A stretch of DNA of 64,000 nt from Halobacillus kuroshimensis DSM 18393. Lineage in GTDB: Bacteria > Bacillota > Bacilli > Bacillales > Halobacillaceae. The notes below the pieces were generated by a model. The model was given only the letters and a program-made list of their open reading frames with translations, did not search any database and was not told the origin of the DNA. Made by a program: the position numbers and the translations under genes. Location of the stretch: contig NZ_AUDY01000013.1 of assembly GCF_000425705.1 (NCBI RefSeq), positions 157,392 through 221,391 of the forward strand. The letters run 5' to 3'. Positions 1 through 8,891 of this stretch are shown here, piece by piece (positions within the stretch are counted from its first letter, which is position 1; each line of letters starts with the position of its first letter).

Positions 1-45
1 GTAATACATGGCAAAAATTCCATAGAACAATAAAATTTCCCGCAT
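1..45 (-). CDS. Partial CDS, first 15 residues only; possible glycosyltransferase of the left-edge cluster
   Basis: An ATG at 45 on the minus strand opens MREILLFYGIFAMYY and runs off the left edge. A strong AGGAGG (58 to 53) sits 7 nt upstream, and the gene follows the HEAT-repeat gene by 16 nt, so it is almost certainly the third cistron of the same operon. The start is hydrophobic and aromatic, as in a membrane-embedded protein. I infer a family 2 glycosyltransferase because such enzymes often sit beside secreted glycosidase-like proteins, but 15 residues cannot prove this. Confidence 0.5.
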   Translation of the reverse strand, partial: MREILLFYGIFAMYY

Positions 46-61
46 CCTTCATCCTCCTTTC

Positions 62-1228
62 TTACATGACGTTTGTTAATGTCTGGTGATTTTCAAAATA
101 CTTCTTGTATAGAAACTCTTTATGGTTGTGACTCATAATATCCTCGACATGAGAAGATGCGGCTGCTGACTGCTTCAAATCTTCTTCGATGAATTCTCTG
201 GCCAAAGCCCTTCCATGCTCACTTCCATTTCCAACAGCCAATTGACACAGGGCTTCAAACCCTTCGTCTCCCATACGTACTAAACTGGCTGCACTCGCAC
301 GAGCGACCATCCAGTTTACATCTTCCATCCGTGTTGATAACAAGGGAATGTATTGGATGAGACCAGACCTCCCAATCCATTCAGCAAAAAGTCTGCGAAC
401 CTCCCAATCCGGGAAAGCAAGATAAAATTGAACATCCTCTTCGGATAAATCGACTGAGGAAATCAGCAATTTGGCCGCATTCATACGAATGTCACGATCA
501 TCCGACTTCGTCAGTTCCTGAATACGATCAGGCAGATCAGCCTTCACGCTGTTCTGAAGACCAATAAGCCCCAGCTTCACATATTTTGGATTCTTTTCAT
601 GCAGGAATGTGATAAATAACTGTGTTAAATCAAGTTCGGATTCCCTAGTGATGTCTGCTGTCAAATGAACATCCTGCTTCCCATTCTCAATAAGGAAACG
701 CAGCAGATCACCCATTTCACTTAACTGTGTAGCCGTTTGGGCAGCCGCCCGTGCATAAATGAAGGAGGAAGAATCCACACGCTTCTTATACAGCAGGGAA
801 AGCAGAGAAGATGTAGCTTCCGGAGCCCTCAATGCTCCAAGGTGATACGCGGCATCCAACCGGACAAGCGGCCGATGACTGCCCAAGCGTTTTAAGTTGT
901 GTTCGACCAGCCCGAGATCCCCGCACAGCCTTAACAACCGGTGCCGGTAAACCCCATCCAGGCGATTGATCCATTGGACAAGCTCGCTCTGCAGCACTCG
1001 GCGTTCAAAGGTTGTCAGAGAGCCGCCGGGGGTTCTTAACCGATCTTCTTCTCCTAAGTGCATTTGCACATAATCCAAATAATCTTTATGTCGAACCAGA
1101 CATTGCACTCTCCGCTTTTCTACACGTTTTTTATTCCATTTCAAACTCAACGTCGCCATAATGAATATAGTCATGAGAATGAGTAAAACCCCAATCATGT
1201 AGTAAGCGATTTGAACGTTGATATACAT
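62..1228 (-). CDS. Membrane-anchored HEAT-repeat protein
   Basis: The 388-residue protein begins with one strong transmembrane helix (about residues 8-30), then a basic stretch, so the bulk is probably cytoplasmic and tethered to the membrane. From about residue 85 onward it is a series of helical hairpins of HEAT type, with motifs such as RPLVRLDAAYHLGAL, DIRMNAAKLL, DWEVRRLFAEWIG and NWMVARASAASLVRMG spaced about 30-40 residues apart. HEAT arrays are protein-binding scaffolds with no catalytic residues. It lies between the secreted glycosidase-like gene (16 nt upstream) and the partial gene at the left edge, so I infer a scaffold or regulator for a cell-surface polysaccharide machine. RBS is GGAAGGAGG before ATG 1228. 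Confidence 0.8.
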   Translation of the reverse strand: MYINVQIAYYMIGVLLILMTIFIMATLSLKWNKKRVEKRRVQCLVRHKDYLDYVQMHLGEEDRLRTPGGSLTTFERRVLQSELVQWINRLDGVYRHRLLRLCGDLGLVEHNLKRLGSHRPLVRLDAAYHLGALRAPEATSSLLSLLYKKRVDSSSFIYARAAAQTATQLSEMGDLLRFLIENGKQDVHLTADITRESELDLTQLFITFLHEKNPKYVKLGLIGLQNSVKADLPDRIQELTKSDDRDIRMNAAKLLISSVDLSEEDVQFYLAFPDWEVRRLFAEWIGRSGLIQYIPLLSTRMEDVNWMVARASAASLVRMGDEGFEALCQLAVGNGSEHGRALAREFIEEDLKQSAAASSHVEDIMSHNHKEFLYKKYFENHQTLTNVM

Positions 1229-1243
1229 GGAGAACCTCCTTCC

Positions 1244-3385
1244 TTATTGTTCCAACCCCTGTAAGGCTTCTTTCATCATGTAATAGCTCGCCTTTCTTTT
1301 TTCTTCATACGCTGTTTCCTGCCATTTCTTCCATTCATAAAGCGGATACGCCTCTGTTGAAACGTGGTTGCTTAACCCAAGGATTTCCTCTCGTTCTTTG
1401 TCATAGATCCAGGGGAGGAGGCGGATGCCATCCACCGTCTCCTTAGGGAGATTCCCTTCCATCTGCTCAGAAGAAGGATAACCGACCGCCTGTTTTGTAC
1501 TTGGATCTGAGAAACCTAACAGTCCCCATGGAATTCTCATCTCCAGCACACGGCCTTTGATTTCCCAGTCGGCCTCTTCCTGATTCACAAGGGATGCACG
1601 GTTCATCTGCCCCACCTCTACGTCTTCAAATGGAATTTCCTCCTGTGTCAATGGATGCCTCAATGGTAGACTGACAGCCATTTTCCAAGGTTGGAAGGTT
1701 CCCTCCTGACCGCTGCCGGAAGCTTCTTCGTAGAGACGCGTATGGAAATCATACGTGGATTCAATCAACACTTCACTTTTTTCCCATTCACTGAGACGTA
1801 TCATTGTCTCCAATCCTTCTTCCAGTTGAACGCCTTGGAGGAGTGGAGGAGTATCTGTTCCTCCATCCACACTATCGACACCGATATAAACGGACTGTTT
1901 TTCCAAGTCGATGTCCTCTGGTAATCTGGCGGAAACGTACACATATCCTTCATCATGGGTCAGGTTCAAATCGGTGAGCGGTGTAGAAATTTTCTCCACG
2001 TCTTTCTGCTCCAGCTCCCGCCAATCATCGAGCTCTCCATCAATCTTCACATCATCAGCTTTTCCCGGGTACATGCCTAAAACGCCGTAGGATTCTTCGG
2101 CAGATAACGCGTTAAACCAGAACGCCTCCCTGTGGTCCGTACTCGAAGGCATGGCATTCCACGTTTTCTTAAACCACTCATCCTGCCAGGTGAAAAGCAG
2201 GGCCCCCGAGAATCCTTCGTTGTATATATGGTGAAGCTGATCGACAGCATGTTTTCCCTGTTCTTGTTCACTATGCCCGCCCTGATCACGGCCGAGAGGG
2301 CCATTGTGAGCACTTCCTCTTGATGAAGGAACTCCGAATTCACTGATCATGACAGGAAGCCCATCATGGTAATCTTTCAAATCTTTCAAGTATCCGAGGT
2401 ATGTATCTACCTTTCCATCTTCATTTTTTACGTCGTCGTACTCATCGGTGAACCTTAAAAAGTCCGGATAGTACGGGTAAGCGTGATACGAAGCAAAGTA
2501 GCCGGCATCCCAGTTCGTTTCCTCGATATGTGTGGGATCGACACTCACCATATCCTCTCTTTTCTGGGGTTCCTGCGGATGTTCCAGAGGATCCGTTGTC
2601 ATCCAATTTGTAAAGGTCATCGGATGCTGCCACCCTCTTTTACTTTCCTGCTCTGCTGTGTAATCTAAAAGTTCAGCTAACCAGCTTTCAAAGGGGGAGG
2701 CATTTTCGGTGGTTCCAAAATATGTGCCACTGAAAGCTGGATCATCGCTGTGTTTATCATTGGTCTGTTGAACAAGATCTGGACTCCATTCCGTTCCAAT
2801 ATGCCAGGCAGCCAAATAAGGACCGGCATCCGCCGTATAGTCCCCGCTTGCTTTCCCATCCTGCTCAGGTATCTGGATATCTCCATAAACCGCTCCTGCA
2901 GCATGATCAATCTCCTGTTTAAAAGCCTGCAGCACACGGTTGGATAAAGCATCTCCCGTGTCATCCATGATATTCACCGGTGACCAGACCCCCTGCATGA
3001 AATAAAGAGGATCCCCTTGGGCAGCTTCGTTGTACTCCACCAGCGCTTCATAGAAAACAGGAGGGTGGATCGTATAAATCCGAATTGTGTTCACTCCCAT
3101 TTCATCGATCATTTCAAACCAGCGGAGGTAGTCGTCTTTAGAAATGGGAAGTTCTCCTGGGAAATGGCCGGGCAAAGTGGCTCCCATGTTTATCCCTTTA
3201 ATAAAAAGCGGTGACCAGCTTTCATCCCGATAGACTTCGAATTGATCGTCCTGCGTACGAAATGTCATCTGGCTGCCATTTTGAAGCTGTTCACTTTCTG
3301 TCATCTTCGTTGATCCCACTAAAAACCAGCTGCCAGCCACTGTCATAAAAAAGAGAAAAGCGAGCCCTTTCCCCTTCCATCTCAT
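1244..3385 (-). CDS. Secreted or membrane-anchored glycosidase-like protein with C-terminal CBM9/DOMON-like domain
   Basis: The 713-residue protein has an N-terminal hydrophobic segment (about 8-24) that acts as a signal or anchor. Residues about 45-435 look like a clan-A TIM-barrel glycosidase: KGINMGA opens the barrel, GVNTIRIYTIHPP follows, IGTEW carries a candidate acid/base Glu199, and VMISEFGVPS carries a candidate nucleophile Glu349. Residues about 445-700 resemble a CBM9 or DOMON beta-sandwich (KIDGELDDW, then DEGYVYVSARLP). It is first in the minus-strand cluster with the HEAT protein and the partial gene. I infer action on an extracellular polysaccharide made or trimmed by this cluster; the substrate is unknown. 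Annotators sometimes label such proteins as glycosyltransferases through operon association. Confidence 0.7.
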   Translation of the reverse strand: MRWKGKGLAFLFFMTVAGSWFLVGSTKMTESEQLQNGSQMTFRTQDDQFEVYRDESWSPLFIKGINMGATLPGHFPGELPISKDDYLRWFEMIDEMGVNTIRIYTIHPPVFYEALVEYNEAAQGDPLYFMQGVWSPVNIMDDTGDALSNRVLQAFKQEIDHAAGAVYGDIQIPEQDGKASGDYTADAGPYLAAWHIGTEWSPDLVQQTNDKHSDDPAFSGTYFGTTENASPFESWLAELLDYTAEQESKRGWQHPMTFTNWMTTDPLEHPQEPQKREDMVSVDPTHIEETNWDAGYFASYHAYPYYPDFLRFTDEYDDVKNEDGKVDTYLGYLKDLKDYHDGLPVMISEFGVPSSRGSAHNGPLGRDQGGHSEQEQGKHAVDQLHHIYNEGFSGALLFTWQDEWFKKTWNAMPSSTDHREAFWFNALSAEESYGVLGMYPGKADDVKIDGELDDWRELEQKDVEKISTPLTDLNLTHDEGYVYVSARLPEDIDLEKQSVYIGVDSVDGGTDTPPLLQGVQLEEGLETMIRLSEWEKSEVLIESTYDFHTRLYEEASGSGQEGTFQPWKMAVSLPLRHPLTQEEIPFEDVEVGQMNRASLVNQEEADWEIKGRVLEMRIPWGLLGFSDPSTKQAVGYPSSEQMEGNLPKETVDGIRLLPWIYDKEREEILGLSNHVSTEAYPLYEWKKWQETAYEEKRKASYYMMKEALQGLEQ

Positions 3386-3497
3386 TTATCTCCCTCCTTC
3401 GTATTTTGCATTAGAGAAAAACTTTTTAGTGTTGCAAACTTAATGTAGAGCGTTTAGATTGTTAGTGTATTGCCTCGCTACGTTTATAACGCTAACA

Positions 3498-3680
3498 CGG
3501 GGGTCCGGACACTTCATCGAAAACCCAGTTTCGGAACAGCGAATTTCTATTTCGGCACCCCCCCGCAAAAATCCGACAAAATCCGATCTTTTTTCATCAG
3601 GGGGGTGAACTCCGGGTTCAGAAGCGGGGATAGATGAACCGCTTTCAATAATACCCGGTTCAACAGTTGCGGGACCCCCG
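3498..3680. other. Structured GC-rich intergenic element (possible non-coding RNA or repeat)
   Basis: This lies inside the 375-nt spacer between two divergent genes and holds no convincing ORF. Inverted repeats form a nested plan: CGGGGGTCC (3498-3506) pairs with GGACCCCCG (3672-3680) and closes the element; inside it CACCCCCC (3556-3563) pairs with GGGGGGTG (3600-3607), CCGGGT (3612-3617) pairs with ACCCGG (3653-3658), and AAGCGG (3622-3627) pairs with CCGCTT (3639-3644). A small CGAAA/TTTCG hairpin sits near 3519-3534. This is a multibranched fold, not a simple terminator, and has no U-tract. It matches no riboswitch class I know. Confidence 0.5.
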
Positions 3681-3760
3681 GATTAAGAGAGAAAAACAGA
3701 AGAGCACATTTGGCAGAAGTCCGGTTAAAAACTCATCACTTACACACTTGGAGGTAAACA

Positions 3761-5443
3761 ATGAATCGAATCCTATGTCTATCTTTAATGCTCACCGCCC
3801 TCTCGCTCCCTCTCTTCGGCTTTTCAGAATCAGAAGAATACACAAGGGCCATGTGGGTGGAAAAAACGGAACTAGGCGAAGAGGAAGAATCCATTCTGGA
3901 GACCGCCCAGCAGAACAGCATCAATGTTTTATATGTGAAAGGAATAGAAGAAGATCCACAGGTTACGGCAGACTTCATTCAGGAAGCAGACAGCAAAGGG
4001 ATCCAGGTCCATGCTCTTGGCGGAGAACCTTCGTGGGCCTTGGAGGAAAATCAGGATAAATATAAAGCCTTTGTGGATGAGGTTATGGAATACAACCAAT
4101 CCGTCTCACCGGACCAGCAGTTTGCTGGTATTCATTTCAAAGTACAGCCCCAATACTTGGAGGAATGGTATGATGACCAGCCCCGTGTCCTTCGTGAATG
4201 GAAAGCGAATATCACAGCAGGGATTCAATCGGTCCCGGAAGACAGTACACTTGAAATCAGTCATTCCATCCCTTTTTGGCTGGATGAAATGGAAACACCC
4301 GGACAATCTGACGTTCCTTTTAATCATTGGTTGATTCAACAATTTGACCATACGACAATTCTTGCCTTCCGGGATACGCTGGAAACGACCAACGGGATCG
4401 TATCCTTGACCGAGAATGAATTAGAGGCGGCAGACCAGGCCGGAAAACAGATCCTCGTCGGCATAACGACAGCAGAAACCGGAAGGAATTGGACGACCTT
4501 CTTTGAAGAGGGGCCGGAAAGTATGCATCTGCACCTCAATCTGATGGATAAACACCTTGGGGAGCACAGCTCCTATGCAGGTTATGCCATCGATGATTAT
4601 GCGAATTTAAAGCAGCAGGAAGAAACACCTTCTGAAGAAGACATGGAAAAACAACAGAAACGAGGAACATACGTATGGGAAGCCGAAACCCTCATCAATG
4701 AAAAAGATAAAATTCTGGATTTTGCAAAAGAAAATAACATTAATCTGCTCTATACACGTCTGGATCTAACCCAGCCCTACAGCGCCTATTCCCACTTCGT
4801 GGAAGCTGCGGATGCAGCCGGAATCGAAGTACATGCCATGGGTGGACACCCTTCCTGGGCCCTGAAGGAAGAAGAACACCGGATTTTAAAACTTGTGGAT
4901 TATGTGAAATCCTACAATCAGGATGTAAACGAAAACCAATCCTTTGATGGTATCCACCTGGATATCGAGCCCTATGTAGAACCCTCATGGTCCACCGATC
5001 AGGCATCTGTATTGAAACAATGGATGGGTAATTTGGAACGCTTTGTAGAGGAAACGAAAGAAAATTCGGATTTGGAGGCCAGTATGGATATGGCCATGTG
5101 GTTTGATGACATTGAAACCCCGGGCTCCCCGGAAACGCCTTTTAATGAATGGGTGATCGGATTGATGGATCACACCTCGGTTATGGCCTTCCGTGATCAA
5201 GCAGAGGGCATCATTCAAGCTGCGGAAAATGAAGTCAACTTTTCTGAAAAACTTGGGAAAGATATTCTTATTTCCGTAGAAATCAAAGAAAATCCTTCCC
5301 ACCCACATATTTCGTTCTATGAGGAAGGAAAAGAGGTGATGGAGAATCAGCTTTCCCTCGTCGATGAGGCATTCCAATCCTATTCCTCCTACCAGGGCTA
5401 TACTGTCCATGCCTATCGATATTGGGATGGTGCCAAAGAATAA
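3761..5443 (+). CDS. Secreted protein of two tandem GH18-like barrel repeats, first copy lacking acidic residues
   Basis: The 560-residue protein starts with a signal peptide (about 1-21) after RBS TTGGAGG. Two homologous halves follow, about 28-283 and 300-556, each with the same landmarks: N-x-x-x-LY, HALGGEPSWAL versus HAMGGHPSWAL, a central DGI motif, F-D-x-x-ETPG, and a final SSYxGY. Copy 2 has FDGIHLDIEPY with Asp396, Asp401 and Glu403, which resembles the DxxDxDxE-type motif of GH18-like barrels. In copy 1 the same place reads FAGIHFKVQPQ, so all three acids are replaced (Ala122, Lys127, Gln129). I infer one potentially active and one degenerate, perhaps binding, domain. The family and substrate are not recognised. 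Confidence 0.75.
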   Translation: MNRILCLSLMLTALSLPLFGFSESEEYTRAMWVEKTELGEEEESILETAQQNSINVLYVKGIEEDPQVTADFIQEADSKGIQVHALGGEPSWALEENQDKYKAFVDEVMEYNQSVSPDQQFAGIHFKVQPQYLEEWYDDQPRVLREWKANITAGIQSVPEDSTLEISHSIPFWLDEMETPGQSDVPFNHWLIQQFDHTTILAFRDTLETTNGIVSLTENELEAADQAGKQILVGITTAETGRNWTTFFEEGPESMHLHLNLMDKHLGEHSSYAGYAIDDYANLKQQEETPSEEDMEKQQKRGTYVWEAETLINEKDKILDFAKENNINLLYTRLDLTQPYSAYSHFVEAADAAGIEVHAMGGHPSWALKEEEHRILKLVDYVKSYNQDVNENQSFDGIHLDIEPYVEPSWSTDQASVLKQWMGNLERFVEETKENSDLEASMDMAMWFDDIETPGSPETPFNEWVIGLMDHTSVMAFRDQAEGIIQAAENEVNFSEKLGKDILISVEIKENPSHPHISFYEEGKEVMENQLSLVDEAFQSYSSYQGYTVHAYRYWDGAKE

Positions 5444-5514
5444 GTGAAGAATGCAACTGAAAATCCGGACGAGCATCTAAGCGTCCTCGGGAAAAACGAC
5501 AGGCTATGAAAAAT

Positions 5515-5552
5515 AAAAGGGGGATCTTCTATATATAGAAGATCCCCCTTTT
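5515..5552. terminator. Bidirectional intrinsic terminator between the tandem-repeat gene and comA
   Basis: A perfect 38-bp palindrome with an A-tract on one side and a T-tract on the other. It serves the plus-strand gene ending at 5443 and comA ending at 5608. Confidence 0.9.
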
Positions 5553-5607
5553 CAACATTTGGTAAAGCTACACCCATAGGTCCATAGATGCCGATTCTTG
5601 AGCCCGT

Positions 5608-6267
5608 TCAATCCATATCATCCGTGATAATCCCCCACTGCTTGGATTTCAACACAGCTTCCGCTCTTGTCTTCACCTTCAGTTTTTTGAAGATTTCCGT
5701 TAAGTTGTACTCAATCGTCCGTGGACTCTTAAAGTAAATCTGAGCGATTTCTCTGTTGCTTTTCCCCTTGGCAACCTCTTTGAGGATTTCCTGTTCTTTC
5801 GGCGTAACCGAAACGTCACGTTCAGGCAGCTCATGTTCAGGCGTTTCTTCAACACGGACCTCATTTTTTCTTAGTTGTTCGAGGAGGGAGACGGGAACAA
5901 TCGCTTTTCCCTTCACCCCGTAACGGATCGCTTCAATCAATTCTTCCCGCGGAGCCGTCTTGCTGATAAACCCCGACGCTCCAGACTCCACTAATGTATT
6001 GAAATAAGGACCCACATCATGACCTGTATAGATGAGTACCGGCGAAGTATGTCCTTCAGACCGTACATGTTTGGTCAGCTCGATGCCATTCATCCCTTTC
6101 ATACGCAGATCGAACAGCAGAATCGAAAAGCTCTGCTCCTTTAAAATCTCCAAAGCCTTCCCAGGGCTGTCTGCAATGGTTACAACCATATCACTCTCTC
6201 TTTCGATGATTAATTTGGACCCTTCACCAATAGCCGGATGATCATCCACCAATAATATTGAAACCAT
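5608..6267 (-). CDS. comA: ComA-type response regulator (NarL/LuxR family)
   Basis: The 219-residue protein has an N-terminal receiver domain with the acidic pair Asp8-Asp9, phosphoacceptor Asp53 (LLFDLRM), Thr81 and Lys103, then a LuxR-type helix-turn-helix from about 150 (VTPKEQEILKEVAKGKSNREIAQ, split here by its conserved SPRTIEYNL segment). It follows comP by 41 nt and closes a comQ-comX-comP-comA set, which is what identifies it as ComA and not another NarL regulator. In Bacillus, phospho-ComA activates competence and surface-active product genes; targets in this organism are unknown. Confidence 0.93.
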   Translation of the reverse strand: MVSILLVDDHPAIGEGSKLIIERESDMVVTIADSPGKALEILKEQSFSILLFDLRMKGMNGIELTKHVRSEGHTSPVLIYTGHDVGPYFNTLVESGASGFISKTAPREELIEAIRYGVKGKAIVPVSLLEQLRKNEVRVEETPEHELPERDVSVTPKEQEILKEVAKGKSNREIAQIYFKSPRTIEYNLTEIFKKLKVKTRAEAVLKSKQWGIITDDMD

Positions 6268-6308
6268 TCAACCTCTCCTCTTCTCCAACCTTTTTCCAAT
6301 CGTTTCCT

Positions 6309-8621
6309 TTATCCATCCGCCTGAATCAAGATGGCGGCTTCAACTCCTGAACCTTCCTGTGAAAAGAATTCCATACTCCCTCCGAGGCTGTTGACTCTCT
6401 GTCTGATTCCCGTTAAGCCCATGCTTTTTGCTGGCGACTTCTGTTGATTATTCTGAACACCCACTCCATCATCCTTATACGATAACATCACCATATCCCC
6501 ATCATTCTTCAGTTCAAATTCAATCAAACTGGCCTTCGAATGCTTGGACGCATTATTCAACAGTTCCTGAGCAATGCGATAAAGCGTAAGCGCTTGTTCA
6601 TCCCCAAGGTCAGCTGTGAAATAGTTATAATGATAGTCAATACGAAAGTCCTCCCGCTGACGGTAATGCTCAATCAAATAGGATAGTGCTTCCACAAAAC
6701 CTGTTTCCTTTAAAAAAGGAGGGCGCAGAAAGGTGCACGTTTCCCTGATCTGACTGACAACCCCGAGCAAACCTTCCTGTACGTCAGAGAGCTCAACTTT
6801 TACATGACGATCCAAGTGATCCAAGGCTGCTATGTCTTCCAATTTCCGATACCACACCAGCTGTTCCTGAAGAGCAGAATCATGCAGATCGGCGGAAAGT
6901 CTTGCTCTTTCCTCTTCCGAAAGCTTAAACATGAACCGGAGCATCCACGAAGGTACACGACGTTCGTCCTGGATCGAACTTTTTAAATCTTCGGTCACCC
7001 CTTCGATCAATTGAAAATTTTCATATACGATGCTTGTATATTGAACGATGGTTTTCAGCCAACGCTGCTCATCCTGATTGAACGGCGTCCGGTTGACTTT
7101 TTGTTCAATCCATAAAATATCGACCGTATCATGCTTTTCACTAAGCACATACCCTAATCCATCTTCCAATAGAAACGGCATTCCTATGGACAACGACTTT
7201 CCTTTATAGGAGATATAAGTCTGAATCAATTGGTAGGGGATGGACTCATCTCCCGCAATCAGATTCATCTCATTTTCTATTTTGTCATAAGAGAAAAGAC
7301 AGGCATGCTCTACTGGAAGCACCTCTTTGATTTCACGCAGCAGTCTGTCATCCAATTCTTCTTTTTTCAATATTTTTGCTACATCATAGGAAAATCGATC
7401 AAGACTTACCTGATAGTTAAACTTGTCTCCAAACAATTTGGAACGGAGAGAAAACTTTTCTTCAAAATAGAAAAACATTATCAATAACCCGTAGGTTAGA
7501 ATCCCCAGCCTGATCCACTGCAGATCATCCAGATTCGTAAAGAAGACGAGCAGAATCATAACCACAGCCGTTAATAGGAAAGAAATAACCGCGTAGTAAC
7601 GTAAACGGCTGTTAATAAAGTCGATATCAAATATCCGATCAGTCAGCACGAGGTAAAGAAAAAAGATCGGCAGAAAGATAAGAAATACCGCGGTTACAGG
7701 CGCAGGAATCAATTCAACTCCGACAACCGCATTAGGCAGCGCTGTCAGAAAGATAAAAGGAAAAAACGAGACGATGATTCCGAAAATCGCATTTTGAAAA
7801 ATCGACTTATGTAAGGTTTTCCGAAAAGTCATATAGGAATACAGGAGAACACTCAAACCGAAAAGAATCTCCATGGAAAAAAGAATCAACTGTGTATTGC
7901 GGATCACTTCATAGTGCCCCAGCGACATCCAGAAAATGGATAGAGCATCCATAAGAACGACGACCAGATTAATAGAGTAGACCGCAGCCAATAGGCGCTT
8001 TTTGATCAAGTGAATCTCGTATTTCAGGAAATATTGATAATGAAAATGCAGAAACAGCACAGGAACCATCATCAAGCTAAAGCTGTTGATTATCCTCGCA
8101 AGACTATCCGTTCTCGCTGAGGCGCCGGCACTCAAATACCCAATACCAACAGCCAGAAGAAAGGCGATCAGATAAAACGCAATCGGGTCCTCCCGTTTTT
8201 TTACATAAACCTGTAAAGAAAACGAAAATAAAACGAAAAATACAACCGTCGGCAGTATGGTATGATAAAGTAGCGTATTATAGTTCACCGGGTTTTGGAC
8301 CTTATATTCCAACTCCGTTCCTTCTCTCATGACCTTCATCTGGTTAAGGTTACCGATCACCCCGTAGTTTTGAATGGAGTGGTACGTGTCCGCCTCCTGG
8401 TGGTTGACTTCAATAACATGATCTCCCGCTTTTATTTTCCGTTGAGCAGCCCAGCCGATTGAATCCACTTTCGTCACGATCAAAGCGCCTTCTTCATTCT
8501 TACTGACGTCAATACCTACATACGTTTTCGTCATCGTCACGAAAACTAAATAAAGAGCAACAACAAAGATAAAACTAAAATAAAAGATAAATCTCTTACT
8601 TTTTATTCGAGCCATTCCCAT
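6309..8621 (-). CDS. comP: ComP-type sensor histidine kinase for the ComX pheromone
   Basis: The 770-residue membrane kinase has TM1 at about 12-30, then an extracytoplasmic PDZ-like segment (about 32-110, with IKAGDHVIEVN), then about seven further membrane helices to about residue 390. The cytoplasmic part carries a HisKA_3 phosphoacceptor His580 (ARLSADLHDSALQEQ), an N box ELLNNASKH near 686-694, a DDGVGV segment near 717-722 and GLTGIRQR near 736. This is the architecture and length of Bacillus ComP (about 769 residues). The start at 8621 is chosen for AAAGGG; an in-frame ATG two codons later is possible. An intrinsic terminator stands between comX and this gene, so comPA may be read through at reduced level or have its own promoter. 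Confidence 0.95.
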   Translation of the reverse strand: MGMARIKSKRFIFYFSFIFVVALYLVFVTMTKTYVGIDVSKNEEGALIVTKVDSIGWAAQRKIKAGDHVIEVNHQEADTYHSIQNYGVIGNLNQMKVMREGTELEYKVQNPVNYNTLLYHTILPTVVFFVLFSFSLQVYVKKREDPIAFYLIAFLLAVGIGYLSAGASARTDSLARIINSFSLMMVPVLFLHFHYQYFLKYEIHLIKKRLLAAVYSINLVVVLMDALSIFWMSLGHYEVIRNTQLILFSMEILFGLSVLLYSYMTFRKTLHKSIFQNAIFGIIVSFFPFIFLTALPNAVVGVELIPAPVTAVFLIFLPIFFLYLVLTDRIFDIDFINSRLRYYAVISFLLTAVVMILLVFFTNLDDLQWIRLGILTYGLLIMFFYFEEKFSLRSKLFGDKFNYQVSLDRFSYDVAKILKKEELDDRLLREIKEVLPVEHACLFSYDKIENEMNLIAGDESIPYQLIQTYISYKGKSLSIGMPFLLEDGLGYVLSEKHDTVDILWIEQKVNRTPFNQDEQRWLKTIVQYTSIVYENFQLIEGVTEDLKSSIQDERRVPSWMLRFMFKLSEEERARLSADLHDSALQEQLVWYRKLEDIAALDHLDRHVKVELSDVQEGLLGVVSQIRETCTFLRPPFLKETGFVEALSYLIEHYRQREDFRIDYHYNYFTADLGDEQALTLYRIAQELLNNASKHSKASLIEFELKNDGDMVMLSYKDDGVGVQNNQQKSPAKSMGLTGIRQRVNSLGGSMEFFSQEGSGVEAAILIQADG

Positions 8622-8641
8622 TCCCTTTCTTTTATAACGTC

Positions 8642-8668
8642 AAAAAAAGCCAGAGCATCTCTGGCTTT
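8642..8668 (-). terminator. Intrinsic terminator/attenuator between comX and comP
   Basis: On the minus strand AAAGCCAGA and TCTGGCTTT form a 9-bp stem with a 5-nt loop, followed by seven T. It sits 18 nt past the comX stop and 20 nt before the comP start, so it would uncouple high comQX expression from low comPA expression. Confidence 0.85.
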
Positions 8669-8686
8669 CAGGATCTCTATCATGGA

Positions 8687-8860
8687 TTACTTCCAGTAAC
8701 ACATTCTCCACTCTATGCCCTGGAGATCATCTGATGCGAATACATCAATAAGGGCTTCCTTTTCCACTTCAGAAACACCTGGGAGGTCGGCTTTTCCCTC
8801 TTTTACAGCATTCATAAGCGTTGGATTTTGTACAATCTTCTGAACCAATTCAAATAGCAT
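8687..8860 (-). CDS. comX: ComX pheromone precursor (57 residues)
   Basis: The start is ATG 8860, not the upstream in-frame ATG at 8905, because AAGGAGG lies 7 nt before it and the product MLFELVQKIVQNPTLMNAV matches the conserved ComX leader. The leader is followed by a variable tail ending GIEWRMCYWK. In ComX a C-terminal tryptophan is prenylated by ComQ and the tail is cleaved and exported. Here Trp51 and Trp56 are both candidates; Trp56, one residue from the end, fits known pheromones with Trp near the C-terminus. A Cys54 in the tail is unusual. The gene is 31 nt downstream of comQ in the same operon. Confidence 0.93.
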   Translation of the reverse strand: MLFELVQKIVQNPTLMNAVKEGKADLPGVSEVEKEALIDVFASDDLQGIEWRMCYWK

Positions 8861-8891
8861 GATTGTTTCCTCCTTATGCAAGATCCATCTT

